The notes beneath the pieces are model-generated. The model saw only the letters and a list, made by a program, of their open reading frames with translations. It was not told the origin of the DNA and made no database searches. Shown one piece after another: positions 17,340 through 27,803 of a DNA stretch of 64,000 bases (positions are counted from its first letter, which is position 1; the number at the start of each line of letters is the position of its first letter). The stretch is taken from the NCBI GenBank assembly GCA_028749115.1, contig JAQURD010000003.1, positions 1-64,000 on the forward strand. Reading direction: 5' to 3'. Both the position numbers and the translations under genes were made by a program. The DNA comes from Acidobacteriota bacterium. Its GTDB lineage: Bacteria > Acidobacteriota > Aminicenantia > Aminicenantales > Saccharicenantaceae.

Positions 17340-18422
17340 ATGACACGCTCAAAAGTGGCTGTGATTAAAACTTCACCCGCTACCGTCCTTGAAGATTATA
17401 CCCGCCTGATGCACCTGGCCGACTATCAAAGCTACATCCCCAAGGACACCCAGATTGGCCTTAAAATCAACATCTCCTGGCACTTCTACTACCCGGCCTG
17501 CTCTACTCCTCCCTGGCAGCTCGAGGGCGTGATCAAAACTCTCCTCGACGATGGTTACCCGCGTGAGAATCTCTATGCCTGCCACAACCGGACCGTAGTT
17601 GTCTCAGCTAAACGCGGCGAGCGAAATAACAAACATCTCCCGGTTGTTCAAAAATATGGCCTGCGCAATGTCCATCTCTATGAAAATGAAGAGTGGATCC
17701 CATATGAGCCTAAAGGCAAGATTCGTGTCCTCTACGATATTTTTCCCCAGGGCATAAAAATACCGAAGCGCTTCCTGGGCAGCAGCATTATCCATCTGCC
17801 GACGATGAAAACTCATGTCTTTACCACCATGACCGGCGCCATGAAAAATGCCTTTGGCGGCCTGCTCAATGAAAAGCGTCACTATACCCATTCGGTCATT
17901 CACGAAACCCTGGTTGACCTCCTGACGATCCAAAAAGAAATTCATCCCGGCCTCTTCGCTGTTACCGACGGTACAATTGCCGGTGATGGCCCCGGGCCAA
18001 GATGTATGGTTCCTCACATCACCAATTATATCCTTGCCTCGGCCGACCAGGTAGCCATTGACGCTATTGCCGCCAGAATGATGGGCTTTGAGCCACTCGA
18101 TCTCAAGTTTATCCGCTTAGCCCACGAGGCCGGACTTGGCTGTGGCGACCCCAAAGAAATAGACATAGTCGGCGAAGATATTTCAGAAGTCAATTTTCAT
18201 TTCCAGAAAGACAAAAACACCTTAGCCAGCAAAGGTCAGAAGCTAATCTACTGGGGCCCGCTCAAACCTTTAGAGAAAGTCCTGCTGCGCTCTTTCATCA
18301 CCCCCTGGTCTTATGTGGCCTCAGTTATTTTCCATGACTATATGTGGCATCCATTTATCGGTCGGCGAAGAACCAAGCAAATCCTTAAAACTGATTGGGG
18401 CCAATTGTTCAGGCAGTATTAG
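17340..18422 (+). CDS. DUF362 domain-containing protein
   Basis: IKINISWH...LPTMKTHVFTTMTGAMKNAFGGLLNEKRHYTHSVIHETLVDL...VTDGTIAGDGPGPR. Confidence 0.75.
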   Translation: MTRSKVAVIKTSPATVLEDYTRLMHLADYQSYIPKDTQIGLKINISWHFYYPACSTPPWQLEGVIKTLLDDGYPRENLYACHNRTVVVSAKRGERNNKHLPVVQKYGLRNVHLYENEEWIPYEPKGKIRVLYDIFPQGIKIPKRFLGSSIIHLPTMKTHVFTTMTGAMKNAFGGLLNEKRHYTHSVIHETLVDLLTIQKEIHPGLFAVTDGTIAGDGPGPRCMVPHITNYILASADQVAIDAIAARMMGFEPLDLKFIRLAHEAGLGCGDPKEIDIVGEDISEVNFHFQKDKNTLASKGQKLIYWGPLKPLEKVLLRSFITPWSYVASVIFHDYMWHPFIGRRRTKQILKTDWGQLFRQY

Positions 18423-18561
18423 TCCGGAGACTTTTACCAAAATCTATATTCGGTGTTTCAATAATCTTAAGTGAAGCGATAGAGCGCAGAGTTCCCGATA
18501 TTTTTTTATATCCTAATTGCTTTTTCGGTTGCTGAGTCGCATTAAGCTAAGAGAAAGTTCA

Positions 18562-21054
18562 TCACCCGTGGCGCTTTTTCTTAGCATAAAAATATGCCCA
18601 GCCAACAATGACCGAAAATAAGGAAAGCAGGCTGATTATAGAGCCCAGAATGAAACTATCTGGCCAATACCTTAGCATGACCAGATGCTCTCCTGGCGGC
18701 ACGACAACTCCTTTAGAAAAAAGGTTGGCCTCAAAAATATCAACCCTTTTCCCATCTACCCAGGCTTTCCAGCCTTGAGCCCAGTTGCCCGGGAAAATAG
18801 CCAGACCAGCAGCCGGGCTATTTATTTTATATTGGCCGTAGCCAGCTTTTTCTTCCAGAATATCAATAGAATAAGCTTCGCTCCGACCCTGACTACCTGC
18901 ACCAAACATATCCTTAATTCCATTATTTTCGCACATCATGAAATCCTTACTGACAATAGCAGTTTTTTCAGGATCGAATTTAGAATCGATAAAGATGTCG
19001 AGCCTCTCCTGTGCAGTTTCTGCTTTCATCAGGTCATAAACAACCAGAGGCCTGGCTGGTTTTTCAGATATAGTCTCAAGATACTGGGTAAAGCCCTCAA
19101 CTATAATTCTCTTCGATTTTTCCGGCGAGAAAAGCGGTTTATTACCAAGATAATATTGACAACCAACATATCTTAAAAACTTTAATTTTTTTTCAGGCGC
19201 CAGGCTTTTTATTTCCCTGATCATCTCATTTTGCCCGGAGGGATAGGTGGCCATAAAATCACTGCTTAAGGTATAGCAGATACCATAAGGAAACCCGGTA
19301 AAGGGGAAAAGTGTGTGGCGATAAAAAGACATTATCGTGACTTCTGGTATTTCCTCCTGGTTTAAAGTAAAAGACTCATTTTCACTGCGATAAATCAAAG
19401 CAGGAGTGTTCATTTCGTTTAAGACAAGCGGTGTGCGGAAATAAGACTCATCTACCGTCGGGTTAATATACCGGTTATGATAAACAGGATCAATAAGGCA
19501 GATAGCCAGCAAAAAGGTTATCAGATAGGTGCGGGCACGATTGGTTCTGTCTATCAAAATAAAACAGATAGTATATAAAACCAGAATAAGAAGTCCAGAG
19601 ATTATCGAATTCAAAAGATGTTCGGCAGAAGCAGGACTATCTATGACCAATAGCCTGATGAGAAAAGAAACAATTTGCTGCCTGAAAATAATAAAGCCAA
19701 ACACCAAGAGGGCAGAGCCAGCTATCAACCACTTTTTAAAGGCAGCAGGCAGGCCAGGTCTCTCCAGCCTGTCCACTGCCAAACCCGCCATCAGGCTGAG
19801 GCAAAATACCGACCCAATAAAAAACTTTACCGGATATCTTATGGATGAAAGAAAGGGTAGATGCTGATAGATAAAAAAGAAAGGCGAATACCGGCCGCAG
19901 GACATTAGGAAAAACAATGCCCCCAGTATTAACCAGAGTTTTATTTTCCTGTCTTTAAGGCTAAAGAGCGATAAAAAGAAAAGGAACAAAGCTCCAAAAC
20001 CAATATATAGGCTGTAATAAAGAGGATAGCCACGGTTAAAAAGATGACCACCCCAGAAATCATTTCGTCCTGGTTGGCGCTCGTCACCAAAAATCCCAGG
20101 GAAAGCCAGGTTGGCTGTCTGAATCAACTCTAAAGGCCAGATTTCCGCTTGAGATGAACGTTCAGTTTTAGCCAGCATTTCAAAGGAAGGGATAAGTTGA
20201 ACTGAAGAAATCAAAACCGCCAGGAAAACTGTTATGATTAACTTAAAGAAATAGCTTTTAAATGGCTGGCTGGTAATAAAGGCCTGGCCAAGCACGAGGA
20301 TGCCAGCTATTATGATAAACTCAGGTGCCCCGGCCAGAATCAAAAGAACCCAGACCAGAATGTTAAAAAAGAAGGTTGAAGATCTTATCGGCCGGTTCAA
20401 TCTGGCTAAAAGGAGTGCCCACATCATCCAGGCAATAGCCGCTAAGTGGTTATAAAATTCAAAAGAGGAAAGATACATACCACTGAAAAAAAACAGACTG
20501 CTGGCCAGAAAAGAAGCCCTCCTGGAAAGCCCATAAGATTTCCCCAGAAGGTGCATTCCCAACCAGCCGATTATCGGATGAATTAAATAATGAATTTTAA
20601 AAGCCACAAAAAATGGAAGAAATAGATAAAGCCAGGTAGTTGGATAAAAGACAGCGGTTTTCATATTAGCCAGGAAAGGCTGGCCCTGGCCGTGTGAATC
20701 TGTCCAGAGGGCAAAATTTCCTTCCTTTAGAAGCTGAACAGCATGCATTCTAAGCGGTATTTCCAGTAAAGTTGAATCCCGCTCATAAAAGGTTCTGGCT
20801 CTGAAGAAAAAAGAGGAGAAGAGAAGAAGAAAAATTATGATAAAAACAAGAAAATAAAATAAATCAACTCTTCCCAGAAGGGCTGCCCCTCTATTTTTTT
20901 CTGTTTCCATCATCATCGGCTTATTAAATCTTACGGGCTTTTTCATTTTCCAGACGCTTATTAGTTTATCCTTATCCTGATGGTAAATCACGAATTTATT
21001 AGACAATTTTAATATGCATAGATTCTTTATGAAAATGAATATCAAAAAGAGCAC
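18562..21054 (-). CDS. YfhO-like multi-pass membrane protein (real start probably downstream, MKKPVRFNK)
   Basis: Many TM segments, C-terminal SPAAGLAIFPGNWAQGWKAWVDGKRVDIFEAN typical of YfhO proteins. Confidence 0.7.
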   Translation of the reverse strand: MLFLIFIFIKNLCILKLSNKFVIYHQDKDKLISVWKMKKPVRFNKPMMMETEKNRGAALLGRVDLFYFLVFIIIFLLLFSSFFFRARTFYERDSTLLEIPLRMHAVQLLKEGNFALWTDSHGQGQPFLANMKTAVFYPTTWLYLFLPFFVAFKIHYLIHPIIGWLGMHLLGKSYGLSRRASFLASSLFFFSGMYLSSFEFYNHLAAIAWMMWALLLARLNRPIRSSTFFFNILVWVLLILAGAPEFIIIAGILVLGQAFITSQPFKSYFFKLIITVFLAVLISSVQLIPSFEMLAKTERSSQAEIWPLELIQTANLAFPGIFGDERQPGRNDFWGGHLFNRGYPLYYSLYIGFGALFLFFLSLFSLKDRKIKLWLILGALFFLMSCGRYSPFFFIYQHLPFLSSIRYPVKFFIGSVFCLSLMAGLAVDRLERPGLPAAFKKWLIAGSALLVFGFIIFRQQIVSFLIRLLVIDSPASAEHLLNSIISGLLILVLYTICFILIDRTNRARTYLITFLLAICLIDPVYHNRYINPTVDESYFRTPLVLNEMNTPALIYRSENESFTLNQEEIPEVTIMSFYRHTLFPFTGFPYGICYTLSSDFMATYPSGQNEMIREIKSLAPEKKLKFLRYVGCQYYLGNKPLFSPEKSKRIIVEGFTQYLETISEKPARPLVVYDLMKAETAQERLDIFIDSKFDPEKTAIVSKDFMMCENNGIKDMFGAGSQGRSEAYSIDILEEKAGYGQYKINSPAAGLAIFPGNWAQGWKAWVDGKRVDIFEANLFSKGVVVPPGEHLVMLRYWPDSFILGSIISLLSLFSVIVGWAYFYAKKKRHG

Positions 21055-21336
21055 CAGGAGCCGACCTGCTCAACAAGCCTATTTCTACTCCAATATCGAA
21101 TGCCAGAACTCAGAGAGTTTATTACGAGGCCTCAATATTAATCTCCTCTCTGGCGAGAAAGAAGTAGATGAGAAGCAAATTTGTGATTGCCGGGCATTCA
21201 CTCTAATCTATCTATCTATATATAACGCCGGATGATAAGGATAATAGTTATCTAACTTTCTATACACTAAAAAACAACTGCTGTTGACATGGGGCACACA
21301 TGGTTTCTCCTTCTTTATTGCAGGTTTGTTTAAGGT

Positions 21337-21365
21337 ATAAAAAAAGGGCGGCCGAAGCCGCCCTT
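21337..21365 (-). terminator. Rho-independent terminator of the pilin gene
   Basis: AAGGGCGGC-ttcg-GCCGCCCTT followed by a T run on the minus strand. Confidence 0.9.
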
Positions 21366-21391
21366 CGCTCATCTGCAAAGTTAAAGTCTGA

Positions 21392-21961
21392 TCAGGTACC
21401 AGCTGAGCCAGCAGCTGTACGAGGACCAATAACCAGGCTACCATTCCAGTTGACAATTTCGTTGTTAAAATCCTGCATGGTGTTAACTTCATACAGGCTG
21501 GCGGTAGGATCTTCGGGATCGTATGTTATATCATCGTTGGTTCCATCTCTGCCCCCTGAACCGATAATAAATTCATCATCTCCCATCTCTGCCGCATCGG
21601 CATAAGCAATACCATATTCATTTCCCGCGCAATTAACACCAGTATAAGCATAGAAGAAGTTGCCCCACTGGTCTCTTATCGGGACAGTCTTAAGATAAAA
21701 ACCCTGAAGAGCTTGGACCAAAGGGTCACTGGTTCCAGCAAACACACCATTGTGCAGAGTAGTATCACTAAATCTGCCTTTATCAGTAATATAGTCCATC
21801 AAACCGGTAGCCAGAGTGTTAGTGTCCTTCATGGTGCCTTTTTGCTTGGCTTTCTGCAGGGCGGACATGGCGTTGGGGATTAACAGAGCGGCCAGAATAC
21901 CGATAATGGCCACGACGATGAGCATTTCGATGAGGGTGAATCCTCTCATCTTTCTTAACAT
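21392..21961 (-). CDS. Type IV pilin / pseudopilin
   Basis: MRGFTLIEMLIVVAIIGILAALLIPN class III signal peptide. Confidence 0.9.
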   Translation of the reverse strand: MLRKMRGFTLIEMLIVVAIIGILAALLIPNAMSALQKAKQKGTMKDTNTLATGLMDYITDKGRFSDTTLHNGVFAGTSDPLVQALQGFYLKTVPIRDQWGNFFYAYTGVNCAGNEYGIAYADAAEMGDDEFIIGSGGRDGTNDDITYDPEDPTASLYEVNTMQDFNNEIVNWNGSLVIGPRTAAGSAGT

Positions 21962-22036
21962 TTTAATACCTCCTAATTTCTCGCCGACTATCCGCCGGCT
22001 GAGATGTTATTATTTCTTTTTACACTTATTTATATA

Positions 22037-22052
22037 TGCAAATTATGTGCCT
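22037..22052 (-). promoter_or_regulatory. Sigma-54 (-24/-12) promoter of the pilin gene
   Basis: Minus strand AGGCACATAATTTGCA: GG-N10-GC spacing, close to TGGCACN5TTGCW, ~75 nt upstream of the pilin ATG. Confidence 0.75.
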
Positions 22053-22308
22053 GATTCATTATATATGATATCTTATTGATATTAAACAATTTAACAATAA
22101 TGCCATCTTGTATCCACCCCATTAATGAACAAATAATGTCATCCTCAGCCGACAAATATTGCCACTTTCTTCCCCTCCCTGCCACCTTCCTCATATGTAT
22201 CTCTCTCCAGCTCGGTTTTTAAGTTTATCATAAGAAAAAAAACATGTCCAGTGACCGGCTTTTAGCTGAAACATTCTCTCCTGCCTTACCCTCATTTTTT
22301 CTGCCAGC

Positions 22309-23805
22309 TTAGTGGCTGCCCTCTCTTTCGGTTTCTTTTCCGGCTGTCCGACCATTATTGACAGCTGAAACACGCATTTTCTCTGCCTTCCTACTATTTG
22401 CAATCTCCTCCACTTCATCTTCACCAATCAGGTCGCTTACTCTGGGTTTAAGTCCATATTTATTAATCAAATAGCGTAGGGTGCGGTAACTTACCCCCAG
22501 CTTCGGGGCTGCATCTTTTATCTTCCCTCCACTTACTTCCAGAGCTTTAACTATGTACTTTCTGGCGATATCATCAAGGTAGTCATTTAGATTGAAACCA
22601 TTTTTGAGATTCACCCGCTGGCCATTGGACTGCCCCTGGCCGAGCATCTCTGCCGGCAGACAGGCCGGAGTAATTGTCTCCCGATCTTCAATGGCTACAA
22701 TTCTTTCAATCACATTTTCGAGTTCCCTGATATTTCCCGGCCAGCTATAAGCCTCAAAAAGACTGATCACATCAGGCGCCAGCCGCTTCATCTTTTTCCC
22801 CATCTGCTGGCAGTACTTCTGCAAAAAATGCTGGATAAGAAGCGGAATATCTTCCGTTCTTTTCCGAAGTGGAGGCATCTCAAAGGAAATAACATTCAGC
22901 CGGTAATAAAGATCTTCCCGGAATTTGCCTTCCTCAATAAGCTTCTTCAAATCCTGATTGGTAGCCGCTATTAAACGGACATCAACCGGAATCTCCTCCG
23001 TTCCGCCGACCCGCCTGATCTTCTTTTCCTGCAGGGCACGAAGCAGCTTGACCTGCGTCCAGGGAGACATGTCGGCTATTTCATCGAGGAAAAGAGTCCC
23101 TTTATGGGCGACCTCAAACATGCCTTTCTTGTCGGAAATAGCCCCGGTAAAAGACCCCTTAGTATGTCCGAAAAGCTCGCTTTCCAGGAGATTTTCGGGC
23201 AGAGCTGCACAATTGATGGTGATAAAAGGTTTATCCTTTCTCCGGCTCAAATTATGGATAGCCCGGGCAGCCATTTCTTTGCCAGTGCCACTGTCGCCGG
23301 TAATTAGCACTGTGCTGTCCGTACCGGCCACTTTATCAATCAGAAGATAAATTTCCTGCATCAGCCGGCTTTTACCGATCATGTTTTCAAATTTATATTT
23401 CTCTTTAAGGTCTTTTTTGAGCAGGATGTTTTCAATCTCTAAATGCTTCCTCTCCAGCCCCCTGGCCACCAGAATCTTGATCTCCTCTATATCAAAGGGC
23501 TTGACAATATAATCAAGCGCTCCTGCTTTCAGGGCTTCAACCGCCTGTTGAATGCTGCCATAAGCCGTGATGGCGATAACCGGCACCTCCGGCTGATTCT
23601 CTTTGACATATTTGAGAATTTCCATACCGCTGAGATGGGGCATCCTGATATCGGTAATAACCAGGTCAACACTGTTGTTGGTCAAGATATCAAGGGCTTC
23701 GGCCCCGGAAGCAGCCGTCTTAACTTCATAGCCTTCCTTTTTAAACATCATGCCCAGAACATCCAGCAGGCTTTTTTCATCGTCTATAATAAGCAGCGTG
23801 TCCAT
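22309..23805 (-). CDS. pilR: NtrC-family sigma-54-dependent response regulator, PilR-like
   Basis: Receiver domain, GDSGTGKEM, GAFTGA (ELFGHTKGSFTGA), C-terminal Fis-type HTH; next to PilS-like kinase. Confidence 0.85.
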   Translation of the reverse strand: MDTLLIIDDEKSLLDVLGMMFKKEGYEVKTAASGAEALDILTNNSVDLVITDIRMPHLSGMEILKYVKENQPEVPVIAITAYGSIQQAVEALKAGALDYIVKPFDIEEIKILVARGLERKHLEIENILLKKDLKEKYKFENMIGKSRLMQEIYLLIDKVAGTDSTVLITGDSGTGKEMAARAIHNLSRRKDKPFITINCAALPENLLESELFGHTKGSFTGAISDKKGMFEVAHKGTLFLDEIADMSPWTQVKLLRALQEKKIRRVGGTEEIPVDVRLIAATNQDLKKLIEEGKFREDLYYRLNVISFEMPPLRKRTEDIPLLIQHFLQKYCQQMGKKMKRLAPDVISLFEAYSWPGNIRELENVIERIVAIEDRETITPACLPAEMLGQGQSNGQRVNLKNGFNLNDYLDDIARKYIVKALEVSGGKIKDAAPKLGVSYRTLRYLINKYGLKPRVSDLIGEDEVEEIANSRKAEKMRVSAVNNGRTAGKETEREGSH

Positions 23806-23866
23806 TTTATTTTCCTTTGTTAATTTATTTAGCAGTTTAATTTATTAAGCAATTTAAGCCATCTAT

Positions 23867-25150
23867 TTATTGCCTGCCATTTAAAGCATTTTCATTGACG
23901 GGAGGTAGAGTAATGATAATTTCTGTCCCCTGACCTTCCTTAGAATTTATTTGAATTTTCCCCTCATAGTCTTCGACCAGGCGCTTGACGGTGGCCAGGC
24001 CCAGCCCCCGCCCTTCACCAAAGCCAGAATAAAAAGGCACAAAGAGATTTTCCTTATCCTTCTCACTCATTCCCTGGCCTGTATCGGACACAATAAATTT
24101 TAAGCCATCTCGTCTGGAATTATAAAAACTCAGGCTCAGCCGTCCCCCATCTGGCATGGCTTTAATGGCATTTTTAACCAGATTCCAGAAAATCTGCTTA
24201 AAATGATTCGGGTTGCCATAATAGGTAATCTTCCTGACTAAATAATTGCCCTCGATGCGGATCCTGTTTCCATCCAGGTCGCCACCAGTGCGCAGTGTCT
24301 CCAGTGTTTCATGCAGGAGCATTCCCAGATCGATCTGGGTAAACATTTTCTTGGAAGGGGCAGAAAAATCCAGAAACTGTTCCAGAAGCTGCGAGACACG
24401 ATTGGACTCCTTGACAATAATCTCCATCAGGCGGGCTTGTTCGCCGTTGCAATTCAGTCCGCTCTTCAAGAGCTGAACAGCACTGGAGATAGAGGCTAAG
24501 GGATTCCGTATCTCATGAGCTAGAGTAGCCGAAACTCTCCCGCCCTCAGCCAGCCTCTCTCTCAAAATGATTTCTTTCTGGGCTTGAGCAAGAGCCTGCC
24601 TGGTTTTGCGCAGGTTGCGTGATAGATAACTCATAAAAAAGGCCACCGCAAAAAACACCGCCCAGGCCAGTATCAGATTAAATAAAACCGTCCCGAAAGG
24701 AGGATTACTGGCCTGCTCCTGATTAAAATGAGGGATATAACCAAAATAAGTCCCATCGACCAGAACACCAAACAGAATAGCTGACAGCCCGGCTGCTAAA
24801 TAAGTTGCTTTGACAGAAATCACCAGGCTGGCCGCAATGATAGCAAAAACATACAAAAAATAAGTGGCAGTAGTCACCCCCTCAGAGATATAGACCAGAA
24901 AGGTAATCAGCAGTAAATCCATAATCAACTGCAGATAGGCCTGCCCGACCAGCCATTTTCCCCAGAGATAAAGCAAATAATAAATAAGCGATAGACCATA
25001 GAAACTGGCCACAGCATAAAGGAAAACGGGCGGGAAAGGATTACCGGTTGAATACTGAATGATTAAAGCCGCAATCAAAATGCAGGTGATAATAAGCAGG
25101 CGAAATAAAATATAGCGGAGAAGATCCTTTTTTTCGACTGTCTCTTTCAT
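23867..25150 (-). CDS. pilS: Membrane sensor histidine kinase, PilS-like
   Basis: N-terminal TM helices, LAHEIRNPLASISSAVQLLKSG H-box, N and G boxes. Confidence 0.8.
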   Translation of the reverse strand: MKETVEKKDLLRYILFRLLIITCILIAALIIQYSTGNPFPPVFLYAVASFYGLSLIYYLLYLWGKWLVGQAYLQLIMDLLLITFLVYISEGVTTATYFLYVFAIIAASLVISVKATYLAAGLSAILFGVLVDGTYFGYIPHFNQEQASNPPFGTVLFNLILAWAVFFAVAFFMSYLSRNLRKTRQALAQAQKEIILRERLAEGGRVSATLAHEIRNPLASISSAVQLLKSGLNCNGEQARLMEIIVKESNRVSQLLEQFLDFSAPSKKMFTQIDLGMLLHETLETLRTGGDLDGNRIRIEGNYLVRKITYYGNPNHFKQIFWNLVKNAIKAMPDGGRLSLSFYNSRRDGLKFIVSDTGQGMSEKDKENLFVPFYSGFGEGRGLGLATVKRLVEDYEGKIQINSKEGQGTEIIITLPPVNENALNGRQ

Positions 25151-25407
25151 GACATCTGACCTAATAACCTCAGAAATTCCCTCTTCGCTCCCTTTGACCT
25201 GCTTCTGCTTCTTTTCCTTGAGATTTTGAGTTCTGGATCATCCGCCCGGAACTCTGCTCCTTAAAACCAGGAAAAGTCAGCTTCAGAGTCACTCAGCCTT
25301 CTTCGGTGCTGTGGTCACCAGCTAATTACCAGAAATATTTCCATCGAGCTTCTTAAAAGCTCGAATTATCGGCTTGAACTCTTTGCTTCTTTCCCTCCAC
25401 CACTTGC

Positions 25408-26616
25408 TCAGAATTGCTGAATGAGGTTAAATAGCGGCAGATACATCGAAATAACCAGTGTGCCGACAATGCCGCCAACAAAAATCAGAACCAGAGGTTC
25501 GAGAGCCGACAGCAGGGTGCTAACTGAGTTATCAACTTCGTCATCAAAGAAATTGGCCAGTTTGCCGAGCATTTCATCAAGAGTGCCAGTTGATTCGCCG
25601 ACATTAACCATTTGAATCATCATGGGCGGAAACTTGCCCTCGCCGGCCTGTTTAAGAGAATCATTCAAGCTCTTGCCTTCTGAGACCATTTGTCTCGCAT
25701 TTAAAACCTGCCTCTCAATAATGAGGTTATCGGTCGTAGTAGAAGAAATTTTCAAGCTTTCGAGCATGGGCACGCCACCAGAGATCAGGGTGCTCAGGGT
25801 TCTGGTAAATCTCGACAGGGAAATCTTCTGCGTCAGATTACCCATAATGGGCAGCTTTAACTTGGTGCGATCAACAACTTCCCGGCCGGCAGGTGTTTTT
25901 GACCACCGCCGGTAAAAGACAACAATAACAATCAAGCCACCAACAATAATAAGAATATAGCGGCTGACAAAATTGCTCAGGGCAAGGACAGCCGCCGTCA
26001 AGCCAGGTAAACTTGCACCAAGTTCCTGATAAATCCCGCCAAAAACCGGTATAACTTTCCACAGCATAAAAATAGCAACAATTATGGCAAAGGTGACAAT
26101 AGCTGAGGGATAAATCATAGCCTGCTTGACCTTGGCTCTTAATTTGATCATGCTCTCCTGGTAGTCAGCCAGTCTCTTCAGCATGGTATCGAGTGAACCG
26201 CTTTGTTCACCTGAGGCCACCAGGTTGCAGAAAAGGTCATCAAACACCTTGGGATGCTTGCGCAGAGCCTGATTAAAAGCCGAGCCAGCTTCAACATCTT
26301 CTTTAACTTCAGTAATAACCCTGGCGAAATATTTATTTTTCTGCTGTTCAGCCAGGAGCCCCAGGCTCTGGATAAGAGGCAATTCAGCATCAATCAAGAC
26401 TGACAGCTGACGGCTGAAGAAAGACAGTTCTTTGAGTTTGACCTTTTCTCTTTTTAGAAAAGGTATAGCCAGTGCCGCACGTTTTGGTTTTATGCTGATA
26501 ATGGCAATCTGATCCCGCTGGAGAGTTCTGGTCAGATCTTCTATGGATTGAGCTACCCTTTCTCCGCCCACAACATCTCCGTATCTGTTTTTCCCTTTCC
26601 AAACATAAACCGCCAT
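25408..26616 (-). CDS. pilC: Type II secretion F family / PilC inner-membrane protein
   Basis: FSRQLSVLIDAELPLIQSLGLLAEQ...FTRTLSTLISGGVPMLESL. Confidence 0.9.
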   Translation of the reverse strand: MAVYVWKGKNRYGDVVGGERVAQSIEDLTRTLQRDQIAIISIKPKRAALAIPFLKREKVKLKELSFFSRQLSVLIDAELPLIQSLGLLAEQQKNKYFARVITEVKEDVEAGSAFNQALRKHPKVFDDLFCNLVASGEQSGSLDTMLKRLADYQESMIKLRAKVKQAMIYPSAIVTFAIIVAIFMLWKVIPVFGGIYQELGASLPGLTAAVLALSNFVSRYILIIVGGLIVIVVFYRRWSKTPAGREVVDRTKLKLPIMGNLTQKISLSRFTRTLSTLISGGVPMLESLKISSTTTDNLIIERQVLNARQMVSEGKSLNDSLKQAGEGKFPPMMIQMVNVGESTGTLDEMLGKLANFFDDEVDNSVSTLLSALEPLVLIFVGGIVGTLVISMYLPLFNLIQQF

Positions 26617-26672
26617 CTTTTTTCTCCTTCTTTTTTAAAAATCCCCAAGATCTGTTATCATCTTATTTGCCT

Positions 26673-27788
26673 CTATTTTCCGGCCGTGGTAGAGGCAGCG
26701 CCCTTCTTCGCGACTATTCCTTCGTGTCTCTGAATAATATCAATTAATTCCTCCGGATTAGCTGTAACTGACATAGCTGTTTCATAAGTAATAACCCGGC
26801 GCAAATAAAGGCTGGCCAAACTCTGATTCATCGTCTGCATGCCGAACTTTTCCTGACCCATTTGCATAGCCGAATAAATTTGATGAATCTTGTTTTCGCG
26901 GATGAGGTTTCTCACCGCCGGATTGGGAATCAAGATTTCCATAGCCAGCACCCGGCCTTTCCCATCGGCCCTCGGCAGAAGAGTCTGGGTCATAACCGCC
27001 TCCAGAATCATGGAGAGAGTCACCCGAACCTGGGACTGATACTGGCTGGGGAAAATATCAATTATTCTCGTAATTGACTCGGCGGCTGAATTAGTATGAA
27101 GAGTAGAAAAAGTCAGGTGGCCAGTCTCTGCTACCCGCATGGTTGCTTCGACTGTTTCATAATCCCGCATTTCGCCCACAAACACCACATCCGGGTCTTC
27201 CCGCAGGACTGACCTCAGAGCATTAGCATAAGACAGAGTATCAGTGAAGAGTTCTCTCTGGTTAATGATCGCCCGTTTAGGCATAAAGTAATATTCAATC
27301 GGGTCTTCGACCGTCACGATATGAACGTCCCTTTCATGGTTTATATGATCAAGCATGCAGGCAATGGTCGTTGATTTACCGCAGCCGGTAGGCCCGGTGA
27401 CCAGAATTAAACCACGCGGCAGGTTACAAAGCTGCGCCACACGTTGGGGAATTCCCAGTTGAGCAAAACTCCACATTTGCGGCAGGAAACGCCGGAAGGA
27501 AGCCGCCACCGCCCCTTTCTGTTTAAAAACATTGACCCTGAACCTGCCCAGATCTTTCATACCAAAAGATAGGTCAAGCTCCCATTTTTCCTCAAATACC
27601 TTTTTCTGTTTATCATTAAGAATGCTATAAATCAGCTCCTGGGTTTCTGATGGCTGAAGAGGTGGATGATCAATATTTTTTAACCGTCCATCAACTCTGA
27701 TACGCGGGGGTGCGTAGGTAGTAATATGAAGATCACTGGCGTTTTCTTCAACAGCAATTTTCAAGAGTTCATAGATTGCCTTGGCCAT
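26673..27788 (-). CDS. pilT: Twitching motility retraction ATPase PilT
   Basis: ASDLHITTYAPPRIRVDGRL, GPTGCGKSTTIACMLDHIN, VFVGEMRDYETVEATMRVAETGHL. Confidence 0.93.
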   Translation of the reverse strand: MAKAIYELLKIAVEENASDLHITTYAPPRIRVDGRLKNIDHPPLQPSETQELIYSILNDKQKKVFEEKWELDLSFGMKDLGRFRVNVFKQKGAVAASFRRFLPQMWSFAQLGIPQRVAQLCNLPRGLILVTGPTGCGKSTTIACMLDHINHERDVHIVTVEDPIEYYFMPKRAIINQRELFTDTLSYANALRSVLREDPDVVFVGEMRDYETVEATMRVAETGHLTFSTLHTNSAAESITRIIDIFPSQYQSQVRVTLSMILEAVMTQTLLPRADGKGRVLAMEILIPNPAVRNLIRENKIHQIYSAMQMGQEKFGMQTMNQSLASLYLRRVITYETAMSVTANPEELIDIIQRHEGIVAKKGAASTTAGK

Positions 27789-27803
27789 AAATTCCTCCTA
27801 TTT

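Noticed and set aside
25345-25363. Hairpin CGAGCTT-CTTAA-AAGCTCG between pilC and pilS
   Set aside because: No T run on either strand and no further structure; not enough to call a terminator or RNA element.
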